From contig NC_135722.1 in assembly GCF_964656455.1 (NCBI RefSeq), positions 109,746,234 to 109,810,233 on the forward strand: DNA of 64,000 bases. Direction: 5' to 3'. This document shows, piece after piece, positions 24,048 to 35,578 of the stretch. Source of the stretch: Halichoerus grypus (lineage: Eukaryota > Chordata > Mammalia > Carnivora > Phocidae). Each line of letters begins with the position of its first letter. The first letter of the stretch is position 1. Under the pieces are notes generated by a model. It had not been told where the DNA came from and did not search any database. It was given only the letters and a program-made list of their open reading frames with translations. A program made the position numbers and the translations under genes.

Positions 24048-25477
24048 AGTGTCGCAGGCCCAGCAGGTAGCAGTGGGGGGAAATTCCCTGCCCTTGAGAA
24101 TCAAAGCCTGGTCGCACATGCGGAAAGGCTCTCAGGGCAGGGCATCGATCCAACTGCCATTAATTCCTTATTCAAGGGGTCACCCGGCCGTGTGGACAGA
24201 CTTTCCGCTGACTTCATGGTGTCAAGGGGACTCTTCATCCACCTGCACCTTCTTTGCTTTTGGTTTCCCTCACGGGCATTCTCCCGACAGCATCCTTAGC
24301 CTCTGGCTTCTACCCCAAAAGAGCACTCTCACTGCTCCTCACGTAGTTTGGGTTTAAGACCAAGACCCTTGCAGGGGCTGGAGTCCAGAGTAAGCCTGCT
24401 GCTGTCTGCCCAGCCTTTGTGGGATTTCTCCTGTGCCCGCCCGGCAGGTGACGAGGGAGGCCCTCCAGGGCGTGGTCAGAGGGCTTGCACGCCAAGTGCA
24501 TGGAGGATTAGGTGCCTTTTTGAGAACGTTGAATGTAACCTATGTAAATACGATAATATAAATTTAATCCAAGTAAATATCTGTGACTTGAATTTGGAAA
24601 TCGAGGGTGCTGCTCTTCATTCACAGAAGTCCCAGTAACCATTCCCCCTAGACAATGCCGACATAATCGGCACACTAGATTCAGTCTTTCAAATACGGCT
24701 GTGAAACAGGTAGAGATGAGGAGGCAGAGGTTGGAAGCAGCCGGGTGACTTTCCAGCTCCCGGGAGGCAGGAAGCTGTGGCTTGGCCTCGGAGCCCAGGC
24801 TGTACCCTCTGGGCTCGGCCACCGTCCAGGACCCAGCGCACAAACACCCATCATCTGCACAGCCCCCAAGTGCCGTTTTCTGGGACGTTTTGGTTGACCT
24901 TGGAGTTAAAATGAAACTAAAACCTTCTTCTTTACGCTTCGCTGTAAAATTCCATCACCAGCTAAACATAATAGAATAGTGGTCCCTAATGCGTCCCTGA
25001 TAGAATTCAAATTATATTTAAATAATGGTTTGGAATTCAGGTTTTATTTAGAATCAAGAGCTGATTTATTTCGGTGGCTTTTTTTTTTTTTAAGATAACG
25101 GCAGTTATTTTAAATTGCTGGACATTTCATTTTCTTTCCTCAGAATTCTTTTTGTATATTAAAAAAAGGTATAAGGAAATTTGAACCAAGATAAAGATTT
25201 AGCCAAGTTTTTGAGAGTTTTTTTGTTTGTTTGTTTTTCCTTTGTTGTTGACTATTTTATGTATTATTAATATTATTATTATTTTGGAAGAGCAGATGGG
25301 ATCAAAAGAGAATCAGATTTTCCACCTTCCAGGTTAGGTTCCTAACTGAGACCCCAAGAACAGATTCGATCCCTGCATTAAGGTCACCTCACAGCATCTT
25401 CCCACCCCTTCCCAAAGCGCCCACTGGACTTCTTGCTCCGGGTCATGTGCTCGCTCACTCCTGTGTGTTTCTTGCAG
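24048..25477. other. PDGFD intron up to the growth factor exon
   Basis: The segment has T-runs near 25078-25092 and a TTTG/TTG-rich stretch at about 25219-25250. It ends in the acceptor 'gtgtttcttgcag' at 25465-25477. No repeat or extra exon is recognised. Confidence 0.45.
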
Positions 25478-25692
25478 TCGACCTGGACAGGCTCAACGAT
25501 GACGTCAAGCGCTACAGTTGCACTCCCAGGAATTACTCCGTCAACTTGAGAGAGGAGCTGAAGCTGACGCACGTGGTCTTCTTTCCCCGGTGCCTCCTTG
25601 TGCAGCGTTGTGGGGGCAACTGTGGCTGTGGGACCATCAACTGGAAATCCTGCACGTGCAGCTCCGGGAAAACCGTGAAAAAGTATCATGAG
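25478..25692 (+). CDS. PDGFD: PDGFD coding exon: main part of the PDGF/VEGF cystine-knot domain, 215 nt
   Basis: Two bases complete the split Val codon, then 71 residues follow (about 259-329 by human numbering). The growth factor domain begins after KRYSC. Eight cysteines are visible at about 272, 296, 302, 306, 308, 316 and 318 and, counting the shared knot, more in the next exon. The family hallmark FFPRCLLVQRCGGNCGC is intact. N-Y-S at 276-278 matches the glycosylation site known in human PDGF-D. The exon ends in KKYHE, phase 0, with donor gtatgt at 25693. Several residues differ from human as I remember it, notably THVV for ANVV and TINWKS for TVNWRS. All cysteines listed are kept. Correction on count: seven cysteines lie in this exon and three more in the last exon. 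Confidence 0.97.
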
Positions 25693-25915
25693 GTATGTCC
25701 TTCTCACACGTCCGTGCTGCAGTGCTGCAACACAATGTTATGTAATCCGTAGGGTGCTGGACGAACGGGACATTGCGTACAGTTGTTCAGGTTGTTCACT
25801 GCACAAAGGCACCCAGCCAGAGGGATGCCTGGGAGCCGAAATTATACATGAGCTAAAATTGCCAAGCCAAATGCCCCAGAGAGGTTAAGTCCTTCCTGAA
25901 GGATGGACTCTTTTT
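25693..25915. other. PDGFD intron start
   Basis: This short intronic segment lies between the exon donor and a SINE target site. Open frames run through the splice donor and are not extra coding sequence. Confidence 0.5.
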
Positions 25916-26119
25916 TTCTGTTCTTTTTTTTTTAATGTTTATTTATTCACTTGAGAGAGAAAGAACAAGAGCACGAGTGGGTGGGGGGAGGTCAGAGAGA
26001 GAGGGAGAAGTAGACTCCTCACTGAGCGGGGTACCCGATGCGGGGCTCAATCCCAGGACCCCAGGATCATGACCTGAGTCGAGGCAGACACTTAACCGAC
26101 CAAGCCAGCCAGGTGCCCC
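25916..26119 (-). mobile_element. CAN-SINE, antisense
   Basis: Reverse-complement CAN-SINE: T-run, 'atgtttatttattcacttg', a GA-rich block, 'ggatcatgacctgagtc' and the head 'gccagccaggtgcccc'. A 12 bp target site duplication, tggactcttttt, is at 25904-25915 and 26120-26131. The head is more diverged than that of the 16.1 kb copy. It lies 224 bp past the growth factor exon. Confidence 0.92.
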
Positions 26120-26131
26120 TGGACTCTTTTT

Positions 26132-26689
26132 CCTAATCATCATAATACAACCTGTGGGACAACATCCTTATTAGATTATATAATCAAATGCATGACACAG
26201 TGATTCAGAGCTTACGTGGCTTCTTTGTAGTAATATGATAGAATTCATAAAGACTATCACTACAAAATCTAGGTTGCTTTAAGAAAATTCTAAGGGCCAA
26301 ACTTGAATTCAATCAAGTCCTTAAGAAATTAAGCAGAGTGAAGACAGCAAAATGTAAATTGACAGAAAATATTTATAGTTGAGACTTTTTAATTCTCTAA
26401 ATATGATATTCTTTTTCTTCTAAAAATACCAATTTTTCCTAAATACTGCTGAGTGCTACCTGGGGAATCAGCCGTGAAAGTATGCAAAAATAAACAAAAG
26501 TAAATATGAAGATCAAAGAGGAACAAAAGTTTAAGGAGAGCAAGTTTCTGCAGAGAGCAGAACTCTGTGTTCCAGAGTCTGTTCTGATCACTAGTAACAC
26601 TGTGCTTTTTCCTTTGTAAACACATAGCACTTTATTGAGCATTAAAGAAAGAGTAGATTTAAGGGGAGTCAGGGCTGCTCCTGACCTCA
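26132..26689. other. PDGFD intron, AT-rich, nothing recognised
   Basis: AT-rich intron. Overlapping minus-strand open frames at 26389-26642 are not recognised. Confidence 0.4.
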
Positions 26690-26860
26690 GCAGCAGCTGT
26701 TACTTGCCAATCGTGGGTGCATTTGCAAGTCACAAAATTTAGAGACTCAGTTTTCACATATGTGAAATGGGACTAAGAAATTATATCAGATAATCACTTA
26801 TAAAGTGGTTCTGGGGATTAAATAAAATAGTGCATATGGAATGCATTTTCTAAGATGTGA
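26690..26860 (+). mobile_element. MIR SINE
   Basis: Diverged MIR: 'ttgcaagtcacaaaattta', 'gactcagttttcacatatg', 'tgaaatgggactaagaaat', 'ggggattaaataaaatag'. Confidence 0.65.
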
Positions 26861-28075
26861 AACATCATACAGAAATGTGTTTAAGAATATAATCTAAACA
26901 ATGAAGCAGACATTATCGTTAGAAATGATTGTTTGAGTTGCTTTTCCTCTGTACCCAAAACAAAGAATAGAGAGTGCTCCCTAAATAAAGCCTTCAGCTT
27001 TGTAAAACTGGGTGGTGGGTTTGTTTGTTTTTTTTTAATCCTAAAAAACAATAAAACAATATGAACAAGTTTAAGGAGGTGACTTTGGAGTTAAAAGAGA
27101 ATGGATAGGTCATAACTGGTATTTTCAACTTGGGAAGTGTAAGAAGTCAAATGCCACAGTGACCGTGCTTACCTTACATGGGGGAAACACATTATTTTAG
27201 ACCTACATAAAGCTTATTTTCTTAGTCATAAGAATTCCTTACTCCACCCTGCAATTTTCCAGGGGAAAAAAATGTTCTCATATCCAGAGAATGCTATAGT
27301 CTATGTTCATTGTGTTTTATTTTTGCATGACCTGATGAACTCTAGATTGGATGTTATCCTTTGCATCCAAGAAGCTGCATTTTGTAATGTTTAGTCATAC
27401 CCTGAGGATCAGTGCAGAATGCAGTCATCAAGCTAGAGTTAAAATAATCTAGCCAGTGACAAGATCTCTACCTAGGCAGAACACTGAGGAAAAAACATTC
27501 AAGTGCGGGCCTTTGATCTATCTGTAGAGTGCTTTATTTTCCTCTGGACTCTGCTCAGATAAAAGTTACAGCTTCATTTTTTAAATTGTTTATTGCGGAA
27601 ATGGCAGAGTTAAACATACACACCACCCCTTAAAAAAAAAAAAACCCTCGCCTCCCAGACAGTTAACGCTAAAGGACTCTGAAGGGTCCTTCTCTCGCGT
27701 CTTTTCTTGTCTCTGCACACCAGAGCTGTTACCTGTAAATTTCTGTTCACAATTAATATCTAGAAAGGGAAGTCCTTGATCTCTGCTCATCACATGAGCA
27801 GGTCTGAGATGTCAGCATCTTTTTGAAGCTGCTCTCTGAAGAAGCAGCTCTTTGAAACATTGTATCACAGTATTTTTACTTCTGGGGTCTGCAGAGCTCT
27901 ACACAAAATCACTCTGCCAAGCGCTGGACAAAGGGACAGAACAGCATCAATCACTCTCTCAGCCGCTGCCTAGCTGGAACAAACATGCCTGGCACATTGC
28001 CCCGCGACTCCTAAAATACCTTGCAACATGTCCCAGAGATCACTCTGTTGAGTGCCCGGTGGAAAAGAGTAGAAG
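26861..28075. other. PDGFD intron, nothing recognised
   Basis: There is an A-run at 27631-27644 and a T-rich stretch near 27019-27038. Open frame 27852-28151 runs into the tandem duplication that follows and has no recognisable domain. Confidence 0.4.
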
Positions 28076-28131
28076 GCTTGTTCCATTTCCAGCAATGGGG
28101 GTTGCTTGTTCCGTTTCCAGCAATGGGGGTT
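28076..28131. repeat. 28 bp tandem duplication (two copies)
   Basis: The unit begins gcttgttcc at 28076 and again at 28104 and contains 'tttccagcaatgggggtt'. The two copies differ at a single base (a/g in ccatttcc versus ccgtttcc). A third partial start follows at 28132. Confidence 0.9.
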
Positions 28132-28869
28132 GCTTGAGCCAGGCTCATTAGGGAAAAATCCTCGTTCTTTGTTGTATTCTGTGTCTGTGTTCTTACCCCA
28201 GAGACACGAGAAACCAGTTTCCTCAGCTTCTGGTTATAACTGATGAGATGTGAAATGAGTCTCCATAGGCTATGAGCACCCTTAAGGGGGTAACTGGAAC
28301 TTGTCACATAAGCAGACCTGTGTCACTCTGTGCAAATATTTCAGCACTCAGTGTTTAAGGCATAAAATCTGAAAAATTATAAAGCTCCTAATGAAGCTTA
28401 GATAATTGTTCTTTCCACGGGTCGTGCTGTTTCTCCAGTAGGGGGTTGAGCGTTTTTTCACTGCGCGATACAGTGTTACTTCCTTTATGATTTTCTGTTT
28501 TCCAAAAGTTTGTGGGTACCCTGTTAAGGTATTTTTCCTATTTGCTCATAATAGTTTTTTGATGCCTCCTGGAATGTATAGGATACAAAAGGTACTTTGG
28601 GGTAGGGATTTTTCAAAAGGAAGCTTCCAGAAAACATATTGTGTAGACAATTAGAGGATGCTGTTATTTCAGTTCCCATCTTGCCTTGATAATGCGCCAT
28701 GAAGGAATAGGATCTTCCCTGGAAACATGGTGACCTTTTAAATTAATACTTAACTGCTTTTCATCATCCGGTCCCCTGTCTATGGACATTCGGGCAAGAG
28801 CCAAAAATTCATGAAGCAGCAGAGACAGAAAGATCAGAGTTAATTTTTCTGTCCTTCCTCTCGGATGCT
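28132..28869. other. PDGFD intron, nothing recognised
   Basis: No nameable repeat, exon or RNA gene. Confidence 0.4.
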
Positions 28870-29105
28870 GCTATAACGAGCTATCCTGTCTAGTAGAACT
28901 TTCTGCAGTGATGGAAATGTTCCCTTCCTGCCCCGCCCAGTACAGTAATCTCCAGCAGCATGTGGCTAGGGGGCACTTGACATGTACGGAATGCAAACGG
29001 GAGACCGGACTTTGAATTTTCTATGATTTAACTAATGTAAACGTAAATAGCCACACTTGGCTGGTGGCTGCCATATTGAAGGGCACAGCCCAGACCCGTC
29101 TCTGT
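28870..29105. mobile_element. Old non-autonomous DNA-transposon-like repeat, family not assigned
   Basis: The text 'gtagaactttctgcagtga', 'tggaaatgttccc' and 'gtggctagggggcact', with a mirror-like end 'agccacacttggctggtgg' and 'ctgccatattgaagggcac', matches a common palindromic mammalian repeat that I recall but cannot name with certainty. A similar short text recurs near 41630-41800. Confidence 0.5.
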
Positions 29106-32100
29106 TTCTGGCACAACCATTCCTGTCTCTGGACAAAAATAATGACTCTAGAGGATTATTTTTATTTCACTCTAGAATTTTATATTAAAAATTTGCTTCC
29201 TATTACAGCTTAAGAGTTAGGAAATGTAAGCAGATTTTATATATGAACAAAAAGATTAATTAGAGGTTTTAAACTGTTGAGCTTCAGACTTGAGATAAAA
29301 GAATAGTACTTTTAGTTTTTACATGTGTTAAGCATCTGCCATAGAAACAAATTTAGCTAAAATTGGAAATTGAGATCAAGGAGACAGAAAAAAAATTTTA
29401 TTTCCAAAGAGTTTCTCCTCTGTGGCAAAAGCAGTGAGATGTGGGGTTATGATTATAACCAACCATAACAAAAGTCAAGAAAATTTCTTCTCTTTTTCTG
29501 GAAGTAGCATTTCTAGAGCTAGTGTAGCATCTCCCAGCTTCCTCCTCTTTCTCTCTCTTTGGGTGAGACTGGGAGACCACTCTCCCGTGGGCTTTTCCTG
29601 TGTTTCTGATGAGAGACGGGGCAACAGAGCAAAACATGGCCTGACTGGAAGGAAGACGTGGCCTCTGGTTCCAGCTTTGCCATACGGGAGGCAGCCTGGG
29701 GCCCTGGGGGTTCCTCACTTCATCCCCACAATAACCCACAATTTCGGGTTCCCAGGCAGACCTGAAGTTACATGGCATCCATCAACTGTTACACTATCCT
29801 ACCCCCCAGATCCTACCTTACTGACATTACGTGAAGAATGTAAGCAAATTGGTGATGGAAGTGCTAGGTCAATGTAAAGGAATAAAGATAGGATGGGAAC
29901 AGTTAACGTTGATGGAAAAGTTCACTCACGCAGCAGTGGTAACACTGACGCTTAGCTCACGGGGATACTGGACAAAGGCTAAAGACTGCAAAGCCCGGAA
30001 CAGATGCGGGTGGAGTTTTCGGAGAGGTCTGGCTTCCCTGCAGCCTCGATGACTCCCCGAGTGAATGGACCCTGCATTTAAGTACAACTGAATGTGTGCA
30101 TTCCTTCCCTTCTAGACCTAGCTTCCTGCCATCGCTTCGCAAACCTGCCTTGGGGTGTGCTCCCTCTCAGGTAGACAAGACCATCTGTGACATGAATGGT
30201 CCTCCATGCTAATCCCATGCTCTGAAGTTGGTGCCCGGTTAGCCTTCCATTACGTTTTGTGCAGTGGGTAGTCATGTGCCCTGTACGGTGCTGTTGAAAT
30301 TATGGACTGCATAGAAAAGGTTGGACTGCCGCTGGGTGCACCCTGCCGTAACCCCAGAGTGCTCCCAGAAGACATAATGTCTCCAGAGAGCAAGATTGCA
30401 TTTTCAGTACTCATGAGCGTTTTACGGACCCTGACTCTAACCCCAGCCTTTGGTCCCCCGCAGACTTCTTTGTCCAGGGAAGCATTGCTAAACTGTGTCA
30501 TCGGGGTCTTTCTTACCAAGTACCCTATCTGATGACATGCAGTCAGCCCTTCTGCTAGGACGCTCCGCGTCTAATGGGGCTGCTGCAAGTTCAGTAATTA
30601 CCCAGGCAGAAAATAATGTGTTATCCCTTCTCAAGATGTTTTTGCTTGTAATCACCTAGGTTTCAGAGAAATGGACTAGCAGCCCTTAATAATCTAAACT
30701 CTCCACACATTTTTCATAAAGCCTAGAAGCATGGAAAAATTCAAAATGGAGGCAAAACTAGGAGGATTTTTTTTTTTTTTTTAAGATCAGAAACTATGCA
30801 TCCGGACTACCACTTGCTTTAGAAGTTGGGGAGAATCTTAAATAAACTCTTAATGATTCCAGCTTATACAATGCATTTGTCCTGAAATATGTGTTTTTGT
30901 TCCTATGTCAGCCATTAATCTGAGAACTATTACAAGGCCTTAACAACCTTTTTCTTTATATTCCCAATAAAGAAGAACCCAACTCAACAGATAGCTTTTC
31001 TGCCTAGTATTGTTTTATTAGTGTAATAGCTTTATGGCAATGATTCATTCAGTGGTTTATTGGCAACGAGGCGAGTAACCAAGGTGAAATATTTTCTGTG
31101 ATGTGGTAATTTGCAGACTGAGCATCTTTGACTTTGTGTAGTGTTGATGAAAGCCTCCAGCCAGCTTAGTCATTGTCCAATTAGTAAAAGTCAACTTTGC
31201 CTGGCTTCGTGTGGTTTTCCAGGTGGTGGAGAGGGTTCAGGATTTCCATCTCTGTCCACAGGTAAAAAGAAATGGCTGGCTGCTCGTCGGTGGATTTTAT
31301 TTCAGGGTGTGCTCACAGCTGTGAACCCTAGCTGGGAAAATAGGAAAGCATTTTGGGATGGTCCTATTAGTAAGTGTCCTTCGGCAGCTGTAATTAATTC
31401 CTTCCCTTTGAAAGTGACCAGATAACCTATAACCAGCCAGTTTGCCTTCCCAGATAAAGGCTTTTCATTTCTCTTTTAACTTCCCGTGCTCTCTCAAGTC
31501 AGCTTTGCTTTCTTCCTCCTTTCAATGCTGTGTACCTGAACCTAAGACTATTACATGGTCTGAAAGCTTTGAACATCAGTGCTGTGATCAGCCAGGAAAA
31601 CAGCGCAATTTCCACTTTGTTCAAACAGTGCTTTCCGGTCTTGTCTGGGAAAGTGTCTGCCAATTCATTTTTCTCTTCTTATCAGCAAAACACATCTATA
31701 CTGTGCTCATGTTGCTTAATATAAAACACAGGGAAAATCCCTGAACAATCAGGAGACCAGTTAGAAGAACTACTGGGGCTCTGTGCTCATCCCACCTCAC
31801 GCTCTTTTGTTTGCCATCAAATGAGAAAGCAAATTGCCAGAGCCCTGAGTGTCCAGGGGCCGGTCATCACCACTCATTAGGCTTTCATAGCAGCCTTATG
31901 CTTATCATATGCTCATCATCTTAGGAGTCATTTCCCTCCCCTGCATCTGCAGACCCCCCCAAATCTGGTTTATGTAGAATCTTGGACAACAGTGACTAAT
32001 GCATATTGGAGAAATTCTCGGAGAAGCTGTAGGACTCAAACCTCTAACACCTTCCAAGGCACTCCGACCAAATATAGCCCAGCTGGACTTGCTGATCCGT

Positions 32101-32614
32101 CATGGGCGGGGCTATTCAGTACCCCAAAATGTCAGACTTCTTCAACCCTTATTGTTGGGTGGTTTTTTTGGGGGGAGTAGTTTTCGTTTTTGGTTTTTTA
32201 CTTATTTTTTTCATGAAGAAGCCACATCTTTTTTCCCCTATAATTCCCTGCAAGAGAGACCACGGGAGCCACACACAGAAGGCAGATGCCATTGTAATTC
32301 TGCTCTTAGTACTTTAAATCTTCTTCCCAAATTGTGAAATCGTTAAAAGTGGCCCCACACGTGGGGCACTTATTTTGGCCTCTGCTTTACTTCCTGGCTT
32401 ATGTGTCTGTCCCCTGTGTTTGTTGGAGGTGCAGGGAGGGAGGTAATGAGAGGAGATGCAGGGAGGAGGTGAAAAGGAGAGAACAGGAGCGTTCACTTCT
32501 CCGTTGGCGCCACCACCCACCCAGGGGGTGCTTCTTCACCAGCTGCTATGTTCGCAACATGCTACTGAGCCATACAAACATCGGTTCCCATTTCATAGGT
32601 GAGCTTATCCACAT
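29106..32614. other. PDGFD intron, mostly unrecognised
   Basis: This long stretch lacks a repeat I can name. T-runs occur at 30767-30782 and 32162-32173. Open frames include 29422-29877 (151 codons, plus), 29398-29778 (minus), 31442-31744 and 31999-32337. They overlap on both strands and show no known domain, start context or splice partner. Part of it may be conserved non-coding sequence, which only alignment could show. Confidence 0.35.
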
Positions 32615-32785
32615 GGGGTCAAATTCTGGTGCCAACTCTGTAACTTTGGGTAAGTAGCTTAATCTCTCTCCTTACGTATGAAAATTAGAAAAGTACCTAA
32701 TAGTGTTGCAGGGAAGCCCAAATAGTATTTGCAAAGTCACTTTCAACAGTGTGGCTTCTCGTAAATACTCAATAATAGTAGTAGT
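32615..32785 (+). mobile_element. MIR SINE
   Basis: Core and 3' half of a MIR: 'caaattctggtgccaactc', 'tgtaactttgggtaagtag', 'cttaatctctctccttacg', 'aaatactcaataatagtag'. Confidence 0.75.
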
Positions 32786-33547
32786 TTCTGCTATCCTTGC
32801 CTTCGAAGGGCTTATAACCCAATGAGTAGAGAGAATACAGAATAAATCGGGTGAATTGTGCAACACATGTTGTTGGAGGAGAAAAAGAGAACCACAGAAT
32901 TAGCTCTCAGAACTGCCGTTTGGACTAGCTCACCGACAGCAGATACTTTTGAGTCTTTGTGCCTCTGGCATGAACCCTCGCCGGGTGCCCCTTTCCGCCC
33001 CCACCGTGTACTCATAAACATTCTTTTGAAGCTCTGCTACACGTGGGAATCCATGCCCCACTCCGTGTTAGCAGAGACCAGACCCTGTAGCTTGATTGAA
33101 CATGGAACAAACGAGGTGCTTTATTCTCCTCTTCTCTGGGGCCCCCACAGCCCAGCCTGGCTACACAAAGGGGTACAAAGTGCTGAGGGCTCTGAACCTG
33201 CTTTTCCTAGTCGATGGTTTTGGTCTGTTTGTGACTCAAGGCAGGTAATGATGTGAGGAGGAGCAAATTGCTGGGAAGAGAATTCATAGTCAAGAGTCGG
33301 AAGAATGCCAGGAAAAGTCTTGTAGACTCTAAAGCAAGATTTTGCCACAGACCAGAGTATGCCAGCCAAAGCATCTCAGTCCCCACTCCAGTTCCCATGT
33401 GGAGCCTGACGCCCTTTGGAGACACAAAAGGAAATCATAGGCACATCGAAGAGGCGTTGGTCCCAGCGTGCTGGGACCCTAGCGGACAGAGCTCTGTGTG
33501 CGAGTCGAAGTGGCCAGAAGACCCTGCACAAGGCACACGGCCTCCTT
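32786..33547. other. PDGFD intron, nothing recognised
   Basis: Overlapping open frames on both strands (32858-33256 plus, 33121-33425 minus, 33253-33549 plus) are unrecognised and lack splice context. Confidence 0.4.
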
Positions 33548-33695
33548 GAGAGTCTCAGTCCTCCCATCTATAAAATGCGGATAAGGATACATCCTCTACT
33601 AGGTGACAAGGTTTGTCGCAGGGCAAAAGAAATAATGTGTCTGTGCAAATCCTTTGAAAAGTATAAAATACAACATCATTGTATGGTAGCACCTG
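33548..33695 (+). mobile_element. MIR SINE, 3' half
   Basis: MIR text from 'gtctcagtcctcccatcta' and 'taaaatgcggataaggata' through 'gaaataatgtgtctgtgca'. Confidence 0.65.
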
Positions 33696-33930
33696 CTGGA
33701 GTTTAGAGTCTGAAAGGAAAAAAGAAAAAAGTCAAAAGTAAAGGCTAACAGGAACCTAAGAACATATGGAAGAGAAGCAGTTAAACCGACCAGATAGTAT
33801 CTGTGATAGCGCAGACATGATTTCACAAGTAACTGTGTCTGAGATGAGAAATGTTTTATTTCAGCGAAGGCCACAGCAGGGAAGAAGTTAGCTTCCGTGT
33901 AAACTTACTAAAATTAGGTTTCAACTTAGA
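33696..33930. other. PDGFD intron, nothing recognised
   Basis: Short gap between a MIR and an L1 fragment. Confidence 0.4.
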
Positions 33931-34293
33931 TTTTTTGTAAGTTTTTATTTAAATTCCAGTGTGTTAACCTACAGTGTAATATTAGTTTCTGGTGTACAGT
34001 GTAGTGATTCAACACTTCATACATCACCTGGTGCTCATCACGACAGGTGCGCTCCTTCATCCCCAGCACCTGTTCCCCCGTCCCCCCACCCCCTCCCCTC
34101 TGGCCACCATCAGTGTGTTCTCTGTAGTTCAGAGTCTGTTTCTTGACTTGTCTCTTTCTCTCTTTTTTTCTCCTTTGCTCATTTGTTTTGTTTCTTAAAT
34201 TCCACATATGAGTGAAATCATATGGTATGTTTTTCTCTGACTAACTTATTTCCCTTAGCATGATACTCTCTAGCTGCATCCATGTCATTATAA
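33931..34293 (-). mobile_element. Antisense LINE-1 3' UTR fragment
   Basis: Reverse-complement L1 3' end: 'ttcaacacttcatacatca', 'ggtgctcatcacgacaggt', a C-rich block at 34075-34098, 'gtttcttgacttgtctct', 'acatatgagtgaaatcata'. The C-rich block makes a G-quadruplex motif on the element's sense strand. It lies about 650 bp before the terminal exon. Confidence 0.85.
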
Positions 34294-34939
34294 TCAACTT
34301 ATTAATTCAAAAAATTAAGGATATGCTTTATGAAGAAATGCTGTACTGATACACAGATCAATGTAGAAGATTTTACTGGAGCTGGTCTGTTTTGAATTGT
34401 AAAAGGTATTGTGTATTAACAAATGTATAAGAACATAAACACATTTTCACCTAATTATGGCCAGTAATCACCTTCATCATGGCAAAAATATTTTACATTA
34501 ACCAAACATTTAGCCACAGCAGCGTATTATGTTCATGACTTTATTCATTGTTCTAAGGAGTAATCAATGGTCGGTATTGTATTTATCCATAACATATGCT
34601 CTGTTCAGAAGAATGTTTATGACAGTATTTGGAGCAACACTCAGCACAAAACAGGCCCTTTGAAAGCTATCGATAAACGCCTGCCAGACCCCCGAGCTCG
34701 TCTTGGTACTGCAGGCTCGCAATGTAGGACGCGTTACTCTGTGGTCAGCAGACCACTCTACCCACGTCAGGAAGCTGGTGATTGTAAAAACATTTACATG
34801 AGTGCATCATAATAGCAAGCCCAGAGTTCCCATTGGCTTCTCAAAAGGTTGGGAACCAGTTGTCATAAAGAGCATAAGGGGTATCTAGTTGTGCTAAACT
34901 CTCAGGGCTTTCTAACAGGAGATATGCTTCTCGTCCTAG
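34294..34939. other. PDGFD last intron, 3' end
   Basis: Ends at the acceptor 'cttctcgtcctag' (34927-34939). The 81-codon open frame at 34567-34812 has no known relative that I recognise. Confidence 0.45.
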
Positions 34940-35065
34940 GTATTAAAGTTTGAACCTGGCCATTTCAAGAGGAGGGGCAGAGCGAAGCACATGGCTCTCA
35001 TTGACATCCAGTTGGATCATCATGAACGCTGTGACTGCATTTGCAGCTCACGACCGCCTCGATAA
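34940..35065 (+). CDS. PDGFD: PDGFD terminal coding exon: end of growth factor domain and stop
   Basis: Phase 0 from VLKFEPGHF through a basic stretch (KRRGRAK) to the family's closing cysteine cluster CDCIC and the C-terminus SSRPPR. The stop codon TAA is at 35063-35065. The exon adds 41 residues (about 330-370 by human numbering), including cysteines at about 360, 362 and 364, which complete the knot started in the previous exon. The basic stretch is of the kind that can bind matrix. Differences from human as I recall it are few (K for Q at 332, F for I at 338, H for T at 346, I for V at 350). The reading frame is intact in every PDGFD exon in the window, so the gene looks functional. Confidence 0.97.
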   Translation, partial: VLKFEPGHFKRRGRAKHMALIDIQLDHHERCDCICSSRPPR

Positions 35066-35572
35066 TAGAATGTGCACATACTTACGCTGAGCATGAATGA
35101 ATCTTTAGTTTAAGGAGGGTGTGGTAAGAGACCCTTTTCCCACCAGCAACCGAACTTAACAACTAGCCTGCAAAGCAATGAATACAAGTGGTTGCTGAGT
35201 TTCAACCTAGCTTTGTTAGCCATGGCAAGTAGAAAGGTGTATCATCAACTTCTATATCCCAGAATATAGGATTGCATTTAATAATAGTGTCGGAGAATAT
35301 GTACATGTATCTATACATACGTATATATTCTCATGTCTATGTGTAAATACATCAAATGGTTTATTCAGTGTATACAACCAGATACACCAGAGCTGACATA
35401 TGGTGGAGTTATTTAGACCCTTAAAATCTTTTGACTAATTCAGGGACATATTAAATACATGAAATATGGCCTTGGAAGACTCAGAAGATTATTTCGTTTA
35501 TTTTTAAATTCGAATCACAAAACAATCTTGGATCTTGCTCTTTTAAAGAAAACACCTTGTATATTAAAAGCC

Positions 35573-35578
35573 AATAAA
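35573..35578 (+). promoter_or_regulatory. Candidate upstream poly(A) signal AATAAA
   Basis: The hexamer lies 508 bases after the stop, in 'aaagccaataaattagc'. It could give a short 3' UTR form. Use is not shown by the sequence. Confidence 0.25.

Noticed and set aside
25447..25752. 101-codon frame reading through the PDGFD exon at 25478-25692 into both introns
   Set aside because: The acceptor and donor sites and the join to the flanking exons define the true exon. The extra residues are intron.
29422..29877. 151-codon plus-strand open frame
   Set aside because: A minus-strand frame of 126 codons overlaps it, no domain is recognised, and there is no splice or promoter context inside the PDGFD intron.
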